A stretch of DNA of 64,000 bases from Kitasatospora herbaricolor (GCF_030813695.1 NZ_JAUSVA010000002.1:1364001-1428000), one strand, 5' to 3'; counted from the stretch's first letter, positions 16,289 to 25,382 are shown. The notes: generated by a model from the sequence alone, not told the origin. Translations and numbers: made by a program.

Positions 16289-18733
16289 ATGAACGACGAA
16301 CCCACCCCCGGCGTGAGCCGACGCGCCCTCCTCGGCAGCGCGGCCGCCGCGGCCGCCCTGACCGCGCTGCCGAGCGCGCTCCGTCGGGCCATGGCCGCCC
16401 CGGTGACGGCCGGGACCGGGACGATCGCCGACGTCAAGCACGTGGTGATCTTCATGCAGGAGAACCGCGCCTTCGACCACTACTTCGGGTCCCTGAGCGG
16501 AGTCCGCGGCTTCGGCGACCGCAACGCGGTCAGCCTCCCGGGCGGCAGCCCCGTCTGGTACCAACCCGCCTCCGGCGGCCCCGGCTACATCCTGCCCTTC
16601 CGGATGAACACCACGACCACGTCCGCCACCTGCGCCAACGCCCCGGCCATGGACTGGCCGACCGACCTCTCCATCTGGAACGGCGGCCGGTACGACGCGT
16701 GGAACACGGCCCGGAACCCGGGCGTCGGGATGGGCTACTTCACCCGCCCGGACCTGGACTTCTACTACCAGCTCGCGGACAACTTCACCATCTGCGACCA
16801 CTACTTCCAGTCCACCCTGACCCAGACCAACCCCAACCGGCTGCACGCCTTCACCGGCAGCAACGGCCTCTCGGTGGGCCAGTCCGCGGTCATGGACAAC
16901 ACGGAGCCGAGCGCCGGGTTCAGCTGGACGACGTACGCCGAGCGCCTGCAGGCGGCCGGCGTCAGCTGGAAGGTCTACCAGCAGGCCGACAACTTCGACG
17001 ACAACGCACTCGCCTGGTTCAGTTCCTTCAAGCAGTCGGGGGTGTCAAGTCCCCTCCGCACCAAGGGCCTGGCCACCGTCGCGGACATCGTCACGGCCTT
17101 CGGCAACGACGTCGCACGCGGCACGCTGCCGCAGGTCAGCTGGATCGTCGCCCCGACGGCCCTGTCCGAGCACTCCAACTACCGCCCGGCGGACGGTGAG
17201 AACCTCACCGCGAGGCTGCTCGCCAAACTCGCCGCGAACCCGGCCGTCTGGTCCAGCACCGCGTTCATCCTCAACTACGACGAGAACGGCGGCTTCTTCG
17301 ACCACGTGCCACCGCCGATGCCGCCGACCTCCGACTCCGACGGGCTCTCCACGGTCTCCACCGCCGGCGAGATCTCCGACGGCAAGCCGATCGGGCTGGG
17401 CTTCCGCGTGCCGCTGATCGTGGTCTCCCCGTGGACCCGCGGCGGGTACGTCTGCTCGCAGGTCTTCGACCACACCTCGGTCATCCGCTTCTGCTCCCAG
17501 GTGTTCGGGGTGGCCGAGCCGAACATCAGCCCCTGGCGCAAGGCGGTCACCGGGGACCTGCTGTCGGCCTTCGACTTCGCTTCTGCGAACACCACCTGGC
17601 CGGCCCTGCCGAGCACCGCCAACTACTCCGCCCAGGCCGCCGCGCAGTGCGCGAACCTCCCCTCGCCGGCCGTGCCCGCCGTCCAGACGCTCCCCGTGCA
17701 GGAGCCCGGGCATCGCAAGGCCCGAGCACTGCCGTACGCGTTCGAGGCCTCCGGCCGCGTCGCCGCCGAGGCCTTCTACATCGACATGGCCAACACCGGC
17801 ACAGCCGGGCAGTGCGTCCACCTCTACCCCAACGCCTACCGTACGGACGGCCCGTGGCGGCACACCGTCGAAGCCGGCAGGACCCTCACCGACTACTTCG
17901 TCAGCGGGAGTCCGGCCGGCGCCTACGACCTCTCCCTCTACGGCCCGAACGGCCTGCACCGGCGATTCCGCGGCAACAGGGTCACCGCCACCACGGCCGG
18001 GCAGGCCAACCCCGAGGTCACCGCACGGGCCGACGGCGCGAACGGCCGCCTCACCCTCACCATGGTGAACAGCGGCACGGCCCCGTGCACCGTCACCGTC
18101 ACCGCCGGTGCCTACCGCACCGACGGCCCCTGGACGTTCACCCTGCCCGCCTCCGCGACCGTGCAGAACTCCTGGGCGATCAGCGACAGCAACCGGTGGT
18201 ACGACCTCACCGCCACCGCCGACACCACCGACGGCTTCCTGCGCCGGTTCGCCGGCCACGTGGAGAACGGCCAGGAGAGCACCACCGATCCTGCCGTCAC
18301 CAGCGTCCTCGGGACCAGCGTCAGATACGTCGACAGCCAGGAGACCAGCGGCGAGAACGGCGCGGCGACCAACGCCGTCGACGGCGACCCCCAGAGCATC
18401 TGGCACACCCAGTGGTCCCCGACCCCGGCCCCCCTGCCGCACGAGATCCAGCTCGACACCGGCGGCCCGCACGCGGTGACCGGCCTGCGCTACCTGCCGA
18501 GGCAGAGCGGCGGAGCGAACGGCCGCATCGGCCAGTACGAGGTCTACGTCAGCAACGACCCCACCAACTGGGGCACCCCGGTCGCCACCGGCACCTTCGC
18601 CGACGACGCCGGTCCCAAGACCGTGACCTTCCCCACCGTCAACGGCCGGTACGTGCGACTGCGCGCCCTCACCGAGGCCGGCAACCGCGGCCCGTGGACC
18701 TCCGCCGCCGAGATCACCGTCACCGGCTCCTGA
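16289..18733 (+). CDS. Secreted phospholipase C (phosphoesterase family) with F5/8-type C domain
   Basis: This 814-residue exported enzyme hydrolyses phospholipid head-group esters. It has a Tat signal (SRRALLG at residues 10-16 and an alanine-rich core). The phosphoesterase domain opens KHVVIFMQENRAFDHYFGSL, and later metal-site strings include LNYDENGGFFDHVPPP and RVPLIVVSPWTRGGYV. Two repeated C-terminal beta domains with YRTDGPW follow. A final discoidin (F5/8 type C) module from about residue 690 contains NAVDGDPQSIWHTQW and is expected to bind glycans or membranes. The extra discoidin module makes it longer than a typical phospholipase C. The ATG at 16289 is preceded by GGAG. Confidence 0.92.
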   Translation: MNDEPTPGVSRRALLGSAAAAAALTALPSALRRAMAAPVTAGTGTIADVKHVVIFMQENRAFDHYFGSLSGVRGFGDRNAVSLPGGSPVWYQPASGGPGYILPFRMNTTTTSATCANAPAMDWPTDLSIWNGGRYDAWNTARNPGVGMGYFTRPDLDFYYQLADNFTICDHYFQSTLTQTNPNRLHAFTGSNGLSVGQSAVMDNTEPSAGFSWTTYAERLQAAGVSWKVYQQADNFDDNALAWFSSFKQSGVSSPLRTKGLATVADIVTAFGNDVARGTLPQVSWIVAPTALSEHSNYRPADGENLTARLLAKLAANPAVWSSTAFILNYDENGGFFDHVPPPMPPTSDSDGLSTVSTAGEISDGKPIGLGFRVPLIVVSPWTRGGYVCSQVFDHTSVIRFCSQVFGVAEPNISPWRKAVTGDLLSAFDFASANTTWPALPSTANYSAQAAAQCANLPSPAVPAVQTLPVQEPGHRKARALPYAFEASGRVAAEAFYIDMANTGTAGQCVHLYPNAYRTDGPWRHTVEAGRTLTDYFVSGSPAGAYDLSLYGPNGLHRRFRGNRVTATTAGQANPEVTARADGANGRLTLTMVNSGTAPCTVTVTAGAYRTDGPWTFTLPASATVQNSWAISDSNRWYDLTATADTTDGFLRRFAGHVENGQESTTDPAVTSVLGTSVRYVDSQETSGENGAATNAVDGDPQSIWHTQWSPTPAPLPHEIQLDTGGPHAVTGLRYLPRQSGGANGRIGQYEVYVSNDPTNWGTPVATGTFADDAGPKTVTFPTVNGRYVRLRALTEAGNRGPWTSAAEITVTGS

Positions 18734-19031
18734 TCCCCGGCGGGGTGGAGAAGGCCGACGCGGGGTCGCGACCAGCGGGCACGCGAACAGACGCCACGGG
18801 CTGCGGAGTTCTGCCGACATGACTCAGGGCTCCACGGCGTCCGACGGTGGCCATCAGCCGCACCCACCCCGACGCCGAAGCCCGCCTCCCGGCCGTGATC
18901 AAGAAGTCCGAGAACGGGACAGGGATCGTCCCCGAAGCCGAGCACGCCAGGTCGTTGGACGAACGGGAAGGGCCAAGCCCGCGCTCGACTCCTACCCCAA
19001 GGCCCAGCCGTAGCTCGCACCCGTAACCAAG
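18734..19031. other. Gap after phospholipase C
   Basis: No supported gene. A short open stretch on the plus strand (about 18860-19010) has no recognisable domain and no ribosome binding site. The region ends at a hairpin serving the leftward gene that follows. Confidence 0.35.
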
Positions 19032-19067
19032 GACGGGCCCGTCCGCCACCAGCGGCCGGGCCCCGTC
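19032..19067 (-). terminator. Hairpin terminator for the small membrane-anchored protein gene
   Basis: GACGGGCCCG (19032-19041) pairs with CGGGCCCCGTC (19057-19067) with one bulged base, and TCCGCC/GCGGCC extend the stem inward. It lies 4 bases beyond the stop codon of the leftward gene. Confidence 0.6.
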
Positions 19068-19070
19068 AGG

Positions 19071-19604
19071 TCAGCCCAGCGACCCAGCGAACTTCCCGGC
19101 CTTCGCATCCGCCGCCGACAACGTCAATTTCCCTCGATGCGACACCTCCACCTGGAAGAAGTCCGCACCCACCGGCACCTTCTCCACCATCACCGACAGC
19201 GAGCACGCCGACCCGAACACGACCCCGTTCGTCAGCCGACCCGTGCCCACAACGGTTCCGCTGGCGCTGTACACCGTCACACTCGTGCCTTCAGCGATGT
19301 CGTCGTACCCGCCGGTGCCCTCGCACTGAGTACTGACCCGACGCCAGTGCGCAGCCCCGGCAACCTCCATGGTCCCGGTCAGGGTGAACGTTGCCGCCGC
19401 GGTGGAGGTGGCTGTGGAAGCAAGCGTCGGGCCAGAGCCGGTCAAGCCCCAAGCGAGACCGACACCGCCCGCTCCCACGATCAGGCCGGCCACACCGGCA
19501 GCCAGCGGCACCACCCAGCCGGGGCGCGGTCGAGCGGCCACCGGCACGGGTTCGACGATGGGATCCAGCGGGGGCGGGGACACGGGAAGCGGCTCATCGG
19601 ACAT
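19071..19604 (-). CDS. Membrane-anchored protein of unknown function
   Basis: This is a 177-residue protein with a proline-rich cytoplasmic N-terminus, one membrane segment (VVPLAAGVAGLIVGAGGVGL, around residues 30-50) and an extracytoplasmic beta-rich domain. The two cysteines in that domain (STQCEGTG and GSACSLS) could form a disulfide. Typical actinobacterial single-pass proteins of this layout lack known function, and no family is recognised here. The start at MSDEPLPVS is preferred; an ATG four codons earlier is possible. Longer frames upstream run through a CRISPR-like segment and are not credible. Confidence 0.65.
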   Translation of the reverse strand: MSDEPLPVSPPPLDPIVEPVPVAARPRPGWVVPLAAGVAGLIVGAGGVGLAWGLTGSGPTLASTATSTAAATFTLTGTMEVAGAAHWRRVSTQCEGTGGYDDIAEGTSVTVYSASGTVVGTGRLTNGVVFGSACSLSVMVEKVPVGADFFQVEVSHRGKLTLSAADAKAGKFAGSLG

Positions 19605-19687
19605 GACGGCGAGCATCCCAGCCCACCACGCCAGACGTGCCCGTATGCCCGAATCGTGACCGAGCCTCGTCCACCGGCCGCTCTGCA

Positions 19688-19776
19688 TTCGGCCCCGCGC
19701 TCGCGGGGATCTCTTCTGCTGCGGTACCCGATCCCGAAACTTGAGCGGGTCGACCCCGCGCTCGCGGGTGTGGATC
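19688..19776. CRISPR. Two-repeat CRISPR-like remnant (type I-E-like repeats)
   Basis: CCCCGCGCTCGCGGG occurs at 19693 and again at 19754, exactly 61 bases apart. A 61-base unit is what type I-E arrays in streptomycetes show (28-29 base repeat plus 32-33 base spacer). The core is a hairpin CCCCGC-GCTC-GCGGGG, and identity extends over TCG before it. The 3' ends of the two repeats differ, so at least one is degenerate. No third repeat occurs at either expected position, and no cas genes are in the window. It could be an isolated remnant or a chance dyad pair. Confidence 0.5.
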
Positions 19777-19799
19777 TCCACGCCTGCAGCCGCAGGACG

Positions 19800-20050
19800 C
19801 AGTTCATGATCGGCGTCCGCCCAGGCCTGTCGGATGCTCTCGTCCTCAAGCAGCCAACTGACGTCGAGGCCCTTCGGCGTAGCGGCCGCCACCTTCTGCT
19901 TCGCGGCCAGAAGCGCGTTCCGTGCCTGGGCCTGGAGTTTGGGCAGATGGATGTCGAAGAGCGGCTCGAAGAAGCCATTAGCCTGCTGCTGGGCCAGACG
20001 CTGGACGGAGACCTCGGCTGCTGTGGGGGCGGGCCACTGCCTCGGAATGC
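19800..20050 (-). pseudogene. Possible serine-recombinase C-terminal relic
   Basis: The reverse strand reads FEPLFDIHLPKLQAQARNAL, then KGLDVSWLLEDESIRQAWAD. The second part resembles the C-terminal helical region of large serine recombinases, where a coiled segment precedes a [LV]LxDxSIRxAW-type stretch. No catalytic domain or DNA-binding zinc region is present. The assignment is tentative. Confidence 0.25.
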
Positions 20051-20243
20051 TGGTCGGCCGTTTCGGGGTCCTGATAGCCGGTCCAGTGCTCGGCGGCGAC
20101 GGCCAGGAGCGGGCCCTCGATGTCGGCACCGTTCAACCGGGCGAACCAGGCCTACACCACCAGTGACTCAAGCAGCTTGCGGGTGACCGAAAACCGGTGC
20201 GGGACACGTCTTTCGCGCTGCTCGCCTCGGATCCGGTTTTCCC

Positions 20244-20280
20244 CGGGCGCGCCCGTCAGATCTCGTCCCAGGGCGCCTCG
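20244..20280. repeat. 37-bp direct repeat, copy 2
   Basis: Identical to 15283-15319. Here the reverse-strand frame that ends EAPWDEI-TGA is preceded by different sequence, while another frame runs through from a truncated membrane protein. The block therefore sits at the breakpoint of that gene. Confidence 0.8.
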
Positions 20281-20766
20281 GGGCGCAGCCGCCGGGCGGA
20301 TGATGAACCAGAGGTTGAGCAGGAGGGCGGTGACGAACCTGCGCACCCCGAATGCGGCCGCCAGTCCGGACACGAGCGTGAGGGCGAATGCGGCGAGCAC
20401 GAGCCAGCCCCAGACGTCCTCGCCGCTGCCGAACCCCAGGGCGGTGATCCCTGCGCCGATCAGCGCGAAGAGGGCGATGTGCGACGCGCGGTGCCGGTAG
20501 CTGCCGCCCGGATCGGCCAGCCCCGCGAACAGCAGGCCGAACACGGCGCTGAGAAGGTACTGCTCATGGCCGATCGCCCAGAAGACCACCAGCGTGTCCC
20601 GGCACAGGCCTGCGAAGGCTTCGCGGGTCCGTGTGCCGGAGGTTACTTCGGGTTGGTGGCCTCGGCGGGTGTTGTCGCTGGTCAGTGTGCGGGACAACCG
20701 GGGTGCGAGAGGGCCGACTACTTCTCCCCGCACCCGTGTGGGGGGGGCGAGAACGGTAATGCTCAT
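20281..20766 (-). pseudogene. Truncated multi-pass membrane protein (FUSC-like)
   Basis: From the ATG at 20766 the product reads through a cytoplasmic N-terminus into at least three hydrophobic segments: HEQYLLSAVFGLLFAGLADP, HIALFALIGAGITALGF and WGWLVLAAFALTLVSGLAAA. This layout resembles the N-terminal membrane half of FUSC/aromatic-acid exporter proteins. The reading frame breaks away at the 37-bp repeat, where it loses membrane character and becomes arginine-rich. The gene is therefore probably truncated at its 3' end. Confidence 0.5.
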
Positions 20767-20970
20767 TCGGGTTCCATACGCCCGTGGTGTCGGTGGAGTC
20801 GCGGGCTGCGGGTGGGGGCGGGGGCGGGGCTGAGCGTGAAGCAGCGCTCCGGTCACTGGTGGCCCGGCGCCGGGCCACCAGTGACCGGACGGCGCGCCGC
20901 TGGGGCGGTTTCAGACCGGGTGAGGGGCGGCGCGCGTGCGCGCCGCCCCGATGTGGGCAGGGAGCGGGAT

Positions 20971-21972
20971 CTACACAGGAGGGTCGATGTAGAGCAGCCG
21001 GTCCGGCGTCCCCTTCGGGAGGTCCCCCAGCACGCCCTTGAGGGAAAGGGCGATGATCTTCTTCTTCAGGTCCGCCGGGGCGTAGGGGGCGCGGCGCAGG
21101 GACATCGTGTAGGCCGCGGCTCCGGCGGCGTGGGCGGCGGCGACGTCTGTCCCGTTGAGGGTGTGGGCGGCTTTGTTGTCGCCGCGCCATACGGAGTCGA
21201 TGTCTTTGCCGGGGACGAAGATGTCGACGCACGGGCCGGTGTCGGAGAAGGTTGCGGCCTCGTCGTTGATCGTGGTGGCGCCGACGGTCAGGACCCGCTC
21301 GTCGGTGGGGCAGGATGCGTCAGCGTGGGCGCCGGCGTCGCGGACGACGAACAGGCCCGCGTCTTCGGCGCGGCGGATCTCCTGGGCGAGCCTGTCGCTC
21401 ATCGGGAAGTGCGGGCCGATGAGGATCACGAAGCCCGGGGCTCCCTGCCACCGCCAGCGGTACTGCGCTTCGAGGCGCTCGCGCTCCGCCTCGTGGCGCG
21501 GGAGTTGCACCGCCTTGTCCTTGACGGCCCAGCGGATGCCCTCGATCAGGTCGTCCAGGGTGGCGGTGCCGGTACACGGCACCACCTTCACCGCGACCAC
21601 CTCAGCCTTCTTCGCGACGCCGTACTTCTTTCCGCCGACCGTGCCGGCCAGGTGCGAGCCGTGGCCGCTGCAGTCCTCGTTCGCGTCACCGGACACGGTG
21701 GTGGTTCCCCACCTCGCCCGGCCCTGGAAGTCCTCGTGCGTGGTGTTGATGCCACTGTCGAGCACGTACACGCTCGTGAGCGTCCCGCCTTGGTCGTCGT
21801 AGATGTACTTGTTGTAGTCCCCATGGTCCAGGGGCTTCTTGTGGGAGATGCGGGCCAGGCCCCAGGGAGCGCCCTTCTCCACGTTTGCGTCGGCGCTGCC
21901 CGTGCAGGCTCCGAAGGCCAGCATCACCGTCGCCGACACCACCACCGCGCGTTTGCCCCACACTCGCCGCAT
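20971..21972 (-). CDS. Subtilase-fold (S8) protein lacking catalytic serine, predicted pseudoprotease
   Basis: This 333-residue exported protein has the S8 subtilisin fold. Its signal sequence ends in a lipobox-like FGAC. The catalytic Asp (VLDSGI, residue 72) and His (GHGSHLAGTVGG, residue 107) are present. The serine motif, normally GTSMAxPH, reads NGTDVAAAH, so Asp occupies the nucleophile position (codon GAC at 21145-21147). The oxyanion asparagine of AAGN is also replaced, giving DAGAHAD. The rest of the domain, such as LTVGATTINDEAATFSDTGP and CVDIFVPG, is well preserved without frameshift. This suggests a retained non-catalytic role, for example binding or inhibition. An alternative GTG start lies at 21984. 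Confidence 0.8.
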   Translation of the reverse strand: MRRVWGKRAVVVSATVMLAFGACTGSADANVEKGAPWGLARISHKKPLDHGDYNKYIYDDQGGTLTSVYVLDSGINTTHEDFQGRARWGTTTVSGDANEDCSGHGSHLAGTVGGKKYGVAKKAEVVAVKVVPCTGTATLDDLIEGIRWAVKDKAVQLPRHEAERERLEAQYRWRWQGAPGFVILIGPHFPMSDRLAQEIRRAEDAGLFVVRDAGAHADASCPTDERVLTVGATTINDEAATFSDTGPCVDIFVPGKDIDSVWRGDNKAAHTLNGTDVAAAHAAGAAAYTMSLRRAPYAPADLKKKIIALSLKGVLGDLPKGTPDRLLYIDPPV

Positions 21973-22258
21973 CCCTACGACCACCCTTCACCATCGACCG
22001 TGCACGAAGATCCGCACGCATCAAGAACGACGGGGACATGCCGGCGACACCGGCGCCGGAGCGCCAGTGAGCGGCATGGGCCTGCGACGGCGGGGCGTGC
22101 TGTCGGTTGTGCCCTGGGGCTGGGCCGTGCCGGCCAGGCCGTGCGGACGGTCGGCTGTGGGCCTGGGAGGACCTGCGGACTGGCGCCGAGGTGCCTGGGT
22201 GTGCCGGCCCTACCGCCTGGGCGGGGCCGGCGCACGGCTGCGCCCGGGGGCGGTTGTT

Positions 22259-22825
22259 CTACGTGAACTGGAGGTCGATGACCTGGTAGAACGCCTGGCC
22301 CGTGTCGGCGACCTCCCACACCGCGAGCAGGACCTGGTGGCCGGCGCGGCGCTCGGGCAGGCGCAGGGTGTGGACGGTGGGGTTACCCGGGTTCAGCGGG
22401 TGCTCCCAGTAGGGCTGTTCGGGCAGCTCGACGCGGTGGAAGGGCTCGCTCTCGAACTGGGCGCGGGTCAGGGCCTGCTCCGGGTCCCAGCCGCTCTTGG
22501 TGAGGAAGTAGTTGAACCGGCGGGTCCTGTGCTGGGCGTGGAAGCCCCAGGTGATCTCCAGACTCTGGCCGGAGGTGACCGGGTGCTTCTTCCAGTCGCG
22601 GCCCACCTCGTCCAGGGAGGCGGCGAAGTCCTTCCCGGCGCTGGCGATCTTCCCGTCCGCCGGCGGCTGCGCGTTGACCACGTCGGTCGGGGCGAGGGGA
22701 TCGGGCAGGCCCGCCTGTGTCTGGGGAAAGAACTTGCCGGCCTCCAGGCCGTTGGCCTGCCAGTTCTCCAGGTAGAGGTGGGCTCGGGACGGGGGGAAGC
22801 TGATTGCTCCGTGCTTGGGCTCCAT
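22259..22825 (-). CDS. AA10-like (chitin-binding type 4) protein without signal peptide
   Basis: This 188-residue protein has the AA10 lytic polysaccharide monooxygenase fold. HGAISFPPSRAHLY corresponds to the mature N-terminus of AA10 enzymes, the second copper-ligand region is GFHAQHRTRRFNYFLTK (His 99), and the axial Phe lies in GQAFYQVIDL. In active AA10 enzymes the first His must be the free N-terminus after signal cleavage. Here the protein starts MEPKH and an in-frame TAG lies six codons upstream, so no signal peptide can be added. A good AAGGAG precedes the ATG. It may be cytoplasmic and non-oxidative, or need unusual processing. Confidence 0.8.
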   Translation of the reverse strand: MEPKHGAISFPPSRAHLYLENWQANGLEAGKFFPQTQAGLPDPLAPTDVVNAQPPADGKIASAGKDFAASLDEVGRDWKKHPVTSGQSLEITWGFHAQHRTRRFNYFLTKSGWDPEQALTRAQFESEPFHRVELPEQPYWEHPLNPGNPTVHTLRLPERRAGHQVLLAVWEVADTGQAFYQVIDLQFT

Positions 22826-23042
22826 GGGACGCTCCTTGCTCTATGCGTACATACGTACACGGAACGTTACCGGACGGCGCGCAACTCACCCGCCATTCAG
22901 GACCCGTGGGACTGGCGGGCGGGGGGTGACCAGCGGGCTCTGGGAGAATCAGCGGGCGGTGCGCGCCACACACCATTGCCCGTGGCGCGCACCACCTTCA
23001 CGCCGCCGGCCGGGTCAGCGCGCCCCGCGACCGGTCGGGGCG

Positions 23043-23384
23043 TCAGGTGATCTGCGGGCCCAGGGCGGCCTGGAGCAGGGAGAGGGCGTGCTGCGGGTCC
23101 TGGGAGAGCCAGGGCTCGCCGTCGGCAGCGTCGACGACCTGGCGCCCGTCGACGAGGGTCCCCCAGCCGCCGGCGTCGTCGGCGGTGGCGATCCATCCCA
23201 CCAGGCGGCGGTCCAGGCGCCGCACCGCGCACAGGCTCAGATCGGCGCCCCAGCCCTCCACCACCAGGTCACCGTCGGGCACGTTCCAGGTGTCGGTGGG
23301 GGCACCCAGACCCCGGGCGAGCGGCGAGGTGGAAGTGCGCTCCTCGGCGAGCGCCACCCGCAGCTGCTCAGGGACCTCAGCTTG
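23043..23384 (-). pseudogene. 3' fragment of an IS-interrupted gene (unknown function)
   Basis: The reverse strand reads PEQLRVALAEERTSTSPLAR, then GDLVVEGWGADLSLCAVRRL and ends ALSLLQAALGPQIT before TGA. The frame stays open into the IS end at about 23384 and has no natural start of its own apart from an internal GTG at 23357. It is interpreted as the C-terminal part of a gene cut by the IS. The family is not recognised. Confidence 0.5.
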
Positions 23385-24958
23385 ATTTTTATGCTGTCGC
23401 CGCGATTTTGGCGAGGTGGGCTTCGAGCGTGGGTTCGCGTTTGACGGTCTTCCCGACGTCGTAGCGGGGTGCCGGCCTGCGGTTCTTCGAGCCCGGTGGC
23501 CGTCCGGGGCCTGGGCGTGTCGGTTGCGGCACGGCTGCTGGGTTGGGCGTCTTCGCGCGGATGTTGCGGAACCCGCGGCGGACCCGGGCGGGGGTGAGCC
23601 TGCTCGGCGGGGCCGGTTTCTCCCAGGGGCGGCGTAGGTCCTCGGCGAGGGGGCGGGCGAGGCGGAGTTGGGTGTGGGCGACGATGACGAGCCAGGTCCA
23701 CAGGTCGGCGGTGTCCGGGTTGCGGAAGCGCGGGGCGGTCCAACCGAGGGTCTGCTTCATGAGTCGGAAGGTGTGCTCAAGATCGAATCTGCGCAGGAAC
23801 GTGGTCCAGGTGCTCGGCGTCGATGCCGGTGGCGGAGGACCACAGCCACAGCGGTTTCGCGTCCCTCTCGCCCGGCAGGTGTTCGACCTTGAGGCGCATC
23901 AACGTGCCGTGGGTGATGGGGATTTCACCTTCGTGGTCGAGCCAGGGGCCGCGCTTTTGCAGGCGCTGGTGCATCCGGTCCCACGCTCTCGCCTCGGCCT
24001 TCCCGTAGCGGGTGGTGTCGGTGGTGGTGGCGGCGTCCGGGGTGTGCCAGCTGTCGGGCTTGGCGAAGGTGAAGACGCCGCCGTGCCGGCGCGGGCGTCG
24101 GGCCTTAGGGGTGGAGCGGGGCTCGCCCGGGTCACGGAGCATGACCCGGTCCGAGCGTAGTCGGCCGACCAGTTCGACCGGCAGGTCGGACAGGACGTAG
24201 GCCAGGCGGGTCACGTCGTAGCCGGCGTCCATCACGATGAGGATGTCCGGATCGCCTGGGTGCCAGTGGCCTGCCGCGATGATGCGTTCGACGACCTCGC
24301 GCAGCTGGGCGGCGGTGACGACGGTCGCGTCGTCGGCCGGTCCCAGCCGGACCGCGTCCAACAGTGCGACCCATGACGTGCGCCCGGACTCCAGGGCGGC
24401 GACGAAGGAGTACGGCCAGCCGGGGACGAACTGGTCGGCGCTTCGACCGCGGCCGTAGACGTGGCAGAACAGGCGCTCGTCGCTGGTCGGGGCGTCGGGC
24501 CGCAGCCAGTTGGAGACTTCTACGGCCAGCGCGATCCTCCCGTCCGCGAGCCGTGGCAGCGGCAGGCCGGTCAGGGTGCGACGCAGCCGCTTCAGCTCCA
24601 GCCATCCCCGGTCCAGCGCCTGGTACAGGACGCCGTGCCCGCGCCGGTGCTCGGCCGCGAGTGAGAGTTCCACCAGCGTTTTCACCGGTCCGTCCGTGCA
24701 CAGCACCCCGTCCGTCAGCTCGAAGAGCGCGTCCGCGCGGACGTACAGGCAGTCGTAGAACTCAACCCGAAAGCGGCACAAGATGCCCAATGCGTCGCTC
24801 GTGGGCGGATCAAGGGGGAGACTCATATGCCGCGGCCGTTCTCTTGGGCTTCGTGACTCGACATCTCGAAGCGTGGAGAACGGCCGTCTCCGCTGTCCCG
24901 GGAAGAACCGCAGACCAGCAGGTCGGGTGACCTGCGAGGTTAAACAAAAAGCTAAGAC
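23378..24958. mobile_element. Insertion sequence of the IS701/IS4-like type, about 1.58 kb
   Basis: The element carries one transposase gene and has imperfect terminal inverted repeats. The left end CTCAGCTTGATTTTTA matches the reverse complement of the right end (CTTAGCTTTTTGTTTAA) over most positions. The sequence GAGGTC (reverse strand) adjoins both ends and may include the target duplication. Sequences outside both ends are coding-like on the same strand, consistent with insertion into a gene. The transposase is frameshifted, so the copy is probably immobile. Confidence 0.7.
23389..24836 (-). pseudogene. DDE transposase, frameshifted near 23797
   Basis: The first part (start ATG 24836) opens PTSDALGILCRFRVEFYDCL and includes the DDE region ILIVMDAGYDVTRLAYVL. 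It is a transposase of the type found with IS701/IS4-like elements in streptomycetes. After GIDAEHL the reading frame shifts and continues as WTTFLRRFDLEHTFRLMKQ, with the catalytic-Glu region in the second frame, through PTPARVRRGFRNIRAK to a TGA at 23389. The direct repeat CTGGACC expected in this area suggests a small deletion. Without frameshifting neither piece holds all catalytic residues. Confidence 0.85.
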
Positions 24959-25088
24959 CTCCGACGTTGGTGAACCCCTTTCCCGCCACATGGCCGATCC
25001 CCCAGGCTCCGGCCTCGAACGCCAGCCAGCCGAGGTATCCGTCGTCCTCAATCACCGCGACCCGGGCCCCAGGCCTTACCCTGCCCAC
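24959..25088 (-). pseudogene. 5' fragment of an IS-interrupted gene (unknown function)
   Basis: From GTG 25088 the reverse strand reads GRVRPGARVAVIEDDGYLGW, then GIGHVAGKGFTNVGG, running into the right end of the IS. The composition is protein-like. Together with 23043-23384 it probably represents one disrupted gene. However, simple removal of the IS and a short target duplication leaves the two halves out of frame, so further decay or two separate genes remain possible. Confidence 0.4.
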
Positions 25089-25382
25089 CGTGCGGACAAG
25101 TCAGGAGCCCCCGCTTCGGCGTTGACACTCGGGCGACAGCGGACAACATCACGGCCGCTCGCACGGCGCTCCCGTGCCGAAGGCCGGTGCCCTGGCGGAT
25201 CCCGGCCCTGGGTTGTCCGGCAATCGGCCGCTGTCGCCGCCCAGGTTCGCCGAGCCGGGCCGGAACCTGGGTCGGCCCGGGGCAGCGTGGCTTGGACGGT
25301 GCCGGGTGCGGCGTGGACGATCGCGTTGGTGGGCAGTGCGGAGCGCACAAGGGCAGCGTGCGGTGGGGCGCTGTCTTCGTGG

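Noticed and set aside
19605..20129. N-terminal extension of the small membrane-protein frame to 352 residues
   Set aside because: The added region runs through the CRISPR-like repeats and a recombinase-like fragment; a normal start at 19604 exists.
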